Part shown: positions 62,206 to 64,000 of the stretch, piece by piece
Position numbering within the stretch: position 1 is the stretch's first letter
How the letters are laid out: the number at the start of each line of letters is the position of its first letter
Assembly: GCF_016617615.1 (NCBI RefSeq)
Contig: NZ_JAACYA010000002.1
Span: 620,001-684,000 of the forward strand
Length of the DNA: 64,000 nucleotides
Origin: Persephonella atlantica
GTDB lineage: Bacteria > Aquificota > Aquificia > Aquificales > Hydrogenothermaceae
Direction of reading: 5' to 3'
The notes under the pieces: model-generated
The model's database searches: none
Seen by the model: the letters and a program-made list of their open reading frames with translations, nothing else
What the model was told of the DNA's origin: nothing
Made by a program: the position numbers and the translations under genes

Positions 62206-63277
62206 GGTATGAACCAAGTATCTTAAAAAATGGAGATTTTTTTTCAAGTTCCTTCAGTGCATTTCTGATTCTATCTTCTTCTATGTGTCCCTCTATATCT
62301 GTAAAGAATATGTAATCCCATGCTTCCTTCTTTGAAGGTCTTGATTCTATTTTTGTCATATTTATTCCATGTTTATAAAGAGGCTCCAGTGTTTTGTACA
62401 GTGCTCCCACCTCATTTTTGACAGAGAAAACAAATGTTGTTTTATCATTCCCACTGGCTGGTGGAATATCTTTTCCTATAATAAGGAATCTTGTAAAGTT
62501 CTGGGTATGTCTATCAATCTTTTTCTCTATTATGTGAAGACCGTATATATCGGCAGCTGCTTCACCTGCAACTGCAGCCGATTCGTAATCATCCTTTGCC
62601 ATTTCTGCAGCCTTTGCCGTAGACTCAACCTCTATAAGCTGTGCATGGGGCAGATTTTTCATAAGCCATTCTCTGCATTCTGCCAGAGCATGTCTGTGAG
62701 AGTAAACCCTCACAATCTGCTTTATGTCTGGATTAATTCCCATAAGGTGGAGGGATATCTCCAGTATAACTTCTCCTGTGATCTTTAGAGTGTAGTCCAC
62801 AAGAAGGTCGTGTGTGTAGTTAACAATACCTTCAATGGTATTTTCAACAGGAACAACTCCAAAATCAGCCCTTTCCTTGAGTATTTCCTCAAACACATCC
62901 TTTATCGTCTGGACAGGAATATACTCAACAGCCTGTCCAAAATGCTCTATAGCTGCCTGATGTGTAAATGTTGCCCTTGGTCCAAGATATGCAACCTTCA
63001 GATTTTCTTCTGTAGACCTGCAGGCTGAGATAATTTCTCTGAAAACAGGTTTTATAGAGTCTGTTGGGAAATACTCACCAAACTCTCTGTTTAACTGTTC
63101 CAGCCTGTCAAATATTTTCTGCTCTCTGCTTGGAACATATATAGGCAGGTTGTGTTTTTTCTTTATATGCCCTACATCTCTTGCAAGTCTCGCCCTATCG
63201 TTAAGTAACCTGAGGATCTGCTCATCTATTTCGTCTATCTTTTTCCTCAGTTCATTTAACTTACTTCTGTACTCCAT
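62192..63277 (-). CDS. pheA: Bifunctional chorismate mutase / prephenate dehydratase
   Basis: 361 residues from ATG 63277, which overlaps the stop of the upstream gene (TGATG). Residues 1-85 are AroQ chorismate mutase (LNELRKKIDEIDEQILRLLNDRARLARDVGHIKKK). The dehydratase follows (VAYLGPRATFTHQAA, VVPVENTIEGIVNYT, NFTRFLIIG with the TRF motif) and the ACT domain ends it (NMTKIESRPSKKEAWDYIFFTDIEGH), where phenylalanine inhibits. Confidence 0.95.
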   Translation of the reverse strand: MEYRSKLNELRKKIDEIDEQILRLLNDRARLARDVGHIKKKHNLPIYVPSREQKIFDRLEQLNREFGEYFPTDSIKPVFREIISACRSTEENLKVAYLGPRATFTHQAAIEHFGQAVEYIPVQTIKDVFEEILKERADFGVVPVENTIEGIVNYTHDLLVDYTLKITGEVILEISLHLMGINPDIKQIVRVYSHRHALAECREWLMKNLPHAQLIEVESTAKAAEMAKDDYESAAVAGEAAADIYGLHIIEKKIDRHTQNFTRFLIIGKDIPPASGNDKTTFVFSVKNEVGALYKTLEPLYKHGINMTKIESRPSKKEAWDYIFFTDIEGHIEEDRIRNALKELEKKSPFFKILGSYPKAH

Positions 63278-64000
63278 CACAGAAGATTCCTCTGAACAAT
63301 GTCTAACAGATATTTATGTATATTTTTTCCTCCTGCAACAACATTCCCGTCAAGCTCTCTATTGCCCTCAAAATTTGTAAAAATACCTCCTGCTTCCTCA
63401 ACAAGAAGCATCCCTGCTGCTATGTCCCATTTTGAGAGCTTCATCTCAAAAAATCCATCAAACACTCCTTCTGCAGTCATAGCAAGATCCACAGCCGCTG
63501 CTCCAGGTCTTCTGACAGCAGAAAATGTTACCATTGCTTCTCTGAATGCTTTCAGATACACATCTATCTCTTCCTCGTATCTGAACGGAAAACCGGTCGC
63601 TATTATGGCCATATCAACCGGTCTGTCAGACACTGAAATCCTGCTTCCGTTAAGGTAGGCTCCTTCTCCTTTACCAGCCCAGTAAAGCTTTTCCAGCATA
63701 GGAATGTATATTGCTCCTGCTATTATCTCGTTATCTTTCTGGAGGGCAACAGAAACAGCAAAAATCTCAAAACCATTTATATAGTTCTTTGTTCCATCTA
63801 ATGGATCAACAATCCACACATAACCGCTGTCCTTTTTACCGTAAATCCCTTCCTCTTCTCCAAGGAAAGAATGCTGAGGACATACAGAAAGTATAAAATT
63901 CCTTATCCTCTCCTCAGATAGTTTATCAACATATGTAACAAAATCCTTTTTTGCTTTGTATTCTACATCTTCCCTTTTTATTGCCCCGAAATTCTCTTTA
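63277..64000 (-). CDS. Inositol monophosphatase family protein (5' end outside window)
   Basis: The frame runs from the stop at 63277 to the window edge, about 241 codons without the N-terminus. FVTYVDKLSEERIRNFI, HSFLGEEEG (Glu ligands), VDPLDGTKNYINGF (metal-binding DPLDGT) and SKWDIAAGMLLVEEAGG are the family motifs. SuhB, inositol phosphatase, fructose-1,6-bisphosphatase or CysQ activity cannot be told apart by eye. Confidence 0.9.
   Translation of the reverse strand, partial: KENFGAIKREDVEYKAKKDFVTYVDKLSEERIRNFILSVCPQHSFLGEEEGIYGKKDSGYVWIVDPLDGTKNYINGFEIFAVSVALQKDNEIIAGAIYIPMLEKLYWAGKGEGAYLNGSRISVSDRPVDMAIIATGFPFRYEEEIDVYLKAFREAMVTFSAVRRPGAAAVDLAMTAEGVFDGFFEMKLSKWDIAAGMLLVEEAGGIFTNFEGNRELDGNVVAGGKNIHKYLLDIVQRNLL

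Overview
The window is a bacterial chromosome segment of low G+C, most likely from the Aquificales (Hydrogenothermaceae, Persephonella/Sulfurihydrogenibium-like). I infer this from a thioredoxin-like [2Fe-2S] ferredoxin of the Aquifex Fd4 type, a ThiF-TusA-DsrE-DsrH sulfur relay cluster joined to pdxA, a motA-motB-motB set as in Aquifex, and Nth-related and housekeeping genes of thermophile character. No rRNA or tRNA gene was seen.

Layout. (1) 1-4.9 kb, core genes: the start of metF, a ferredoxin, a leaderless-looking TPR/SPOR gene, a putative pseudoknotted small RNA, then the sulfur relay operon and pdxA. (2) 4.9-41.4 kb, one continuous defence island. It begins with a 28-repeat CRISPR array read leftward, then a type I-B cas set (cas2, cas1, cas4, cas3, cas5, cas7, cas8b1/Cst1, cas6). 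Extra genes are threaded through it: an AAA_14/DUF4143-type ATPase, a RelB antitoxin with a Phd-like remnant, and a PD-(D/E)XK protein. Upstream of cas6, in the same direction and overlapping, lie an EVE-HNH nuclease, a RecD-like helicase-nuclease, a nucleotidyltransferase-MazG fusion and four smaller genes. From 27.4 kb a dndBCDE DNA phosphorothioation operon runs rightward and meets, tail to tail, a six-gene operon. That operon encodes a GHKL ATPase, a small Dnd-associated protein, a DndD-like SMC ATPase, a 60-residue protein, a PLD-helicase and a 722-residue alpha-CTD/sigma-4-like DNA-binding protein; it resembles the PbeABCD restriction partner of archaeal Dnd systems. The right edge (40.9-41.4 kb) is a graveyard: the last codons of a second cas3, the tail of a PIN toxin, and a frameshifted ribbon-helix-helix antitoxin. 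(3) 41.6-64 kb, core genes: an EAL-HDOD protein, YmdB, Amt, RNase Y, 5-formyl-THF cyclo-ligase preceded by a 6S-RNA-like element, pheST-rplT-rpmI, rdgB-ruvC-yebC, a MagIII-like glycosylase, plsC, ispH, PilZ-motA-motB-motB, pyrH-tsf-rpsB, an lptF/G permease, pheA and a partial inositol monophosphatase.

How it may work together. The island combines sequence-specific immunity (CRISPR I-B), modification-sensing cleavage (EVE-HNH) and modification-based self/non-self discrimination (Dnd plus a Pbe-like effector). The most promising undescribed unit is the run from 25.5 to 17.2 kb, in which a nucleotide-chemistry enzyme fusion, a helicase-nuclease and an EVE-HNH nuclease are translationally overlapped and lead straight into cas6. 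Second is the PD-(D/E)XK protein between cas6 and cas8b1, and third is the alpha-CTD/sigma-like protein heading the Pbe-like operon. All function calls rest on reading motifs by eye; no database search was possible.
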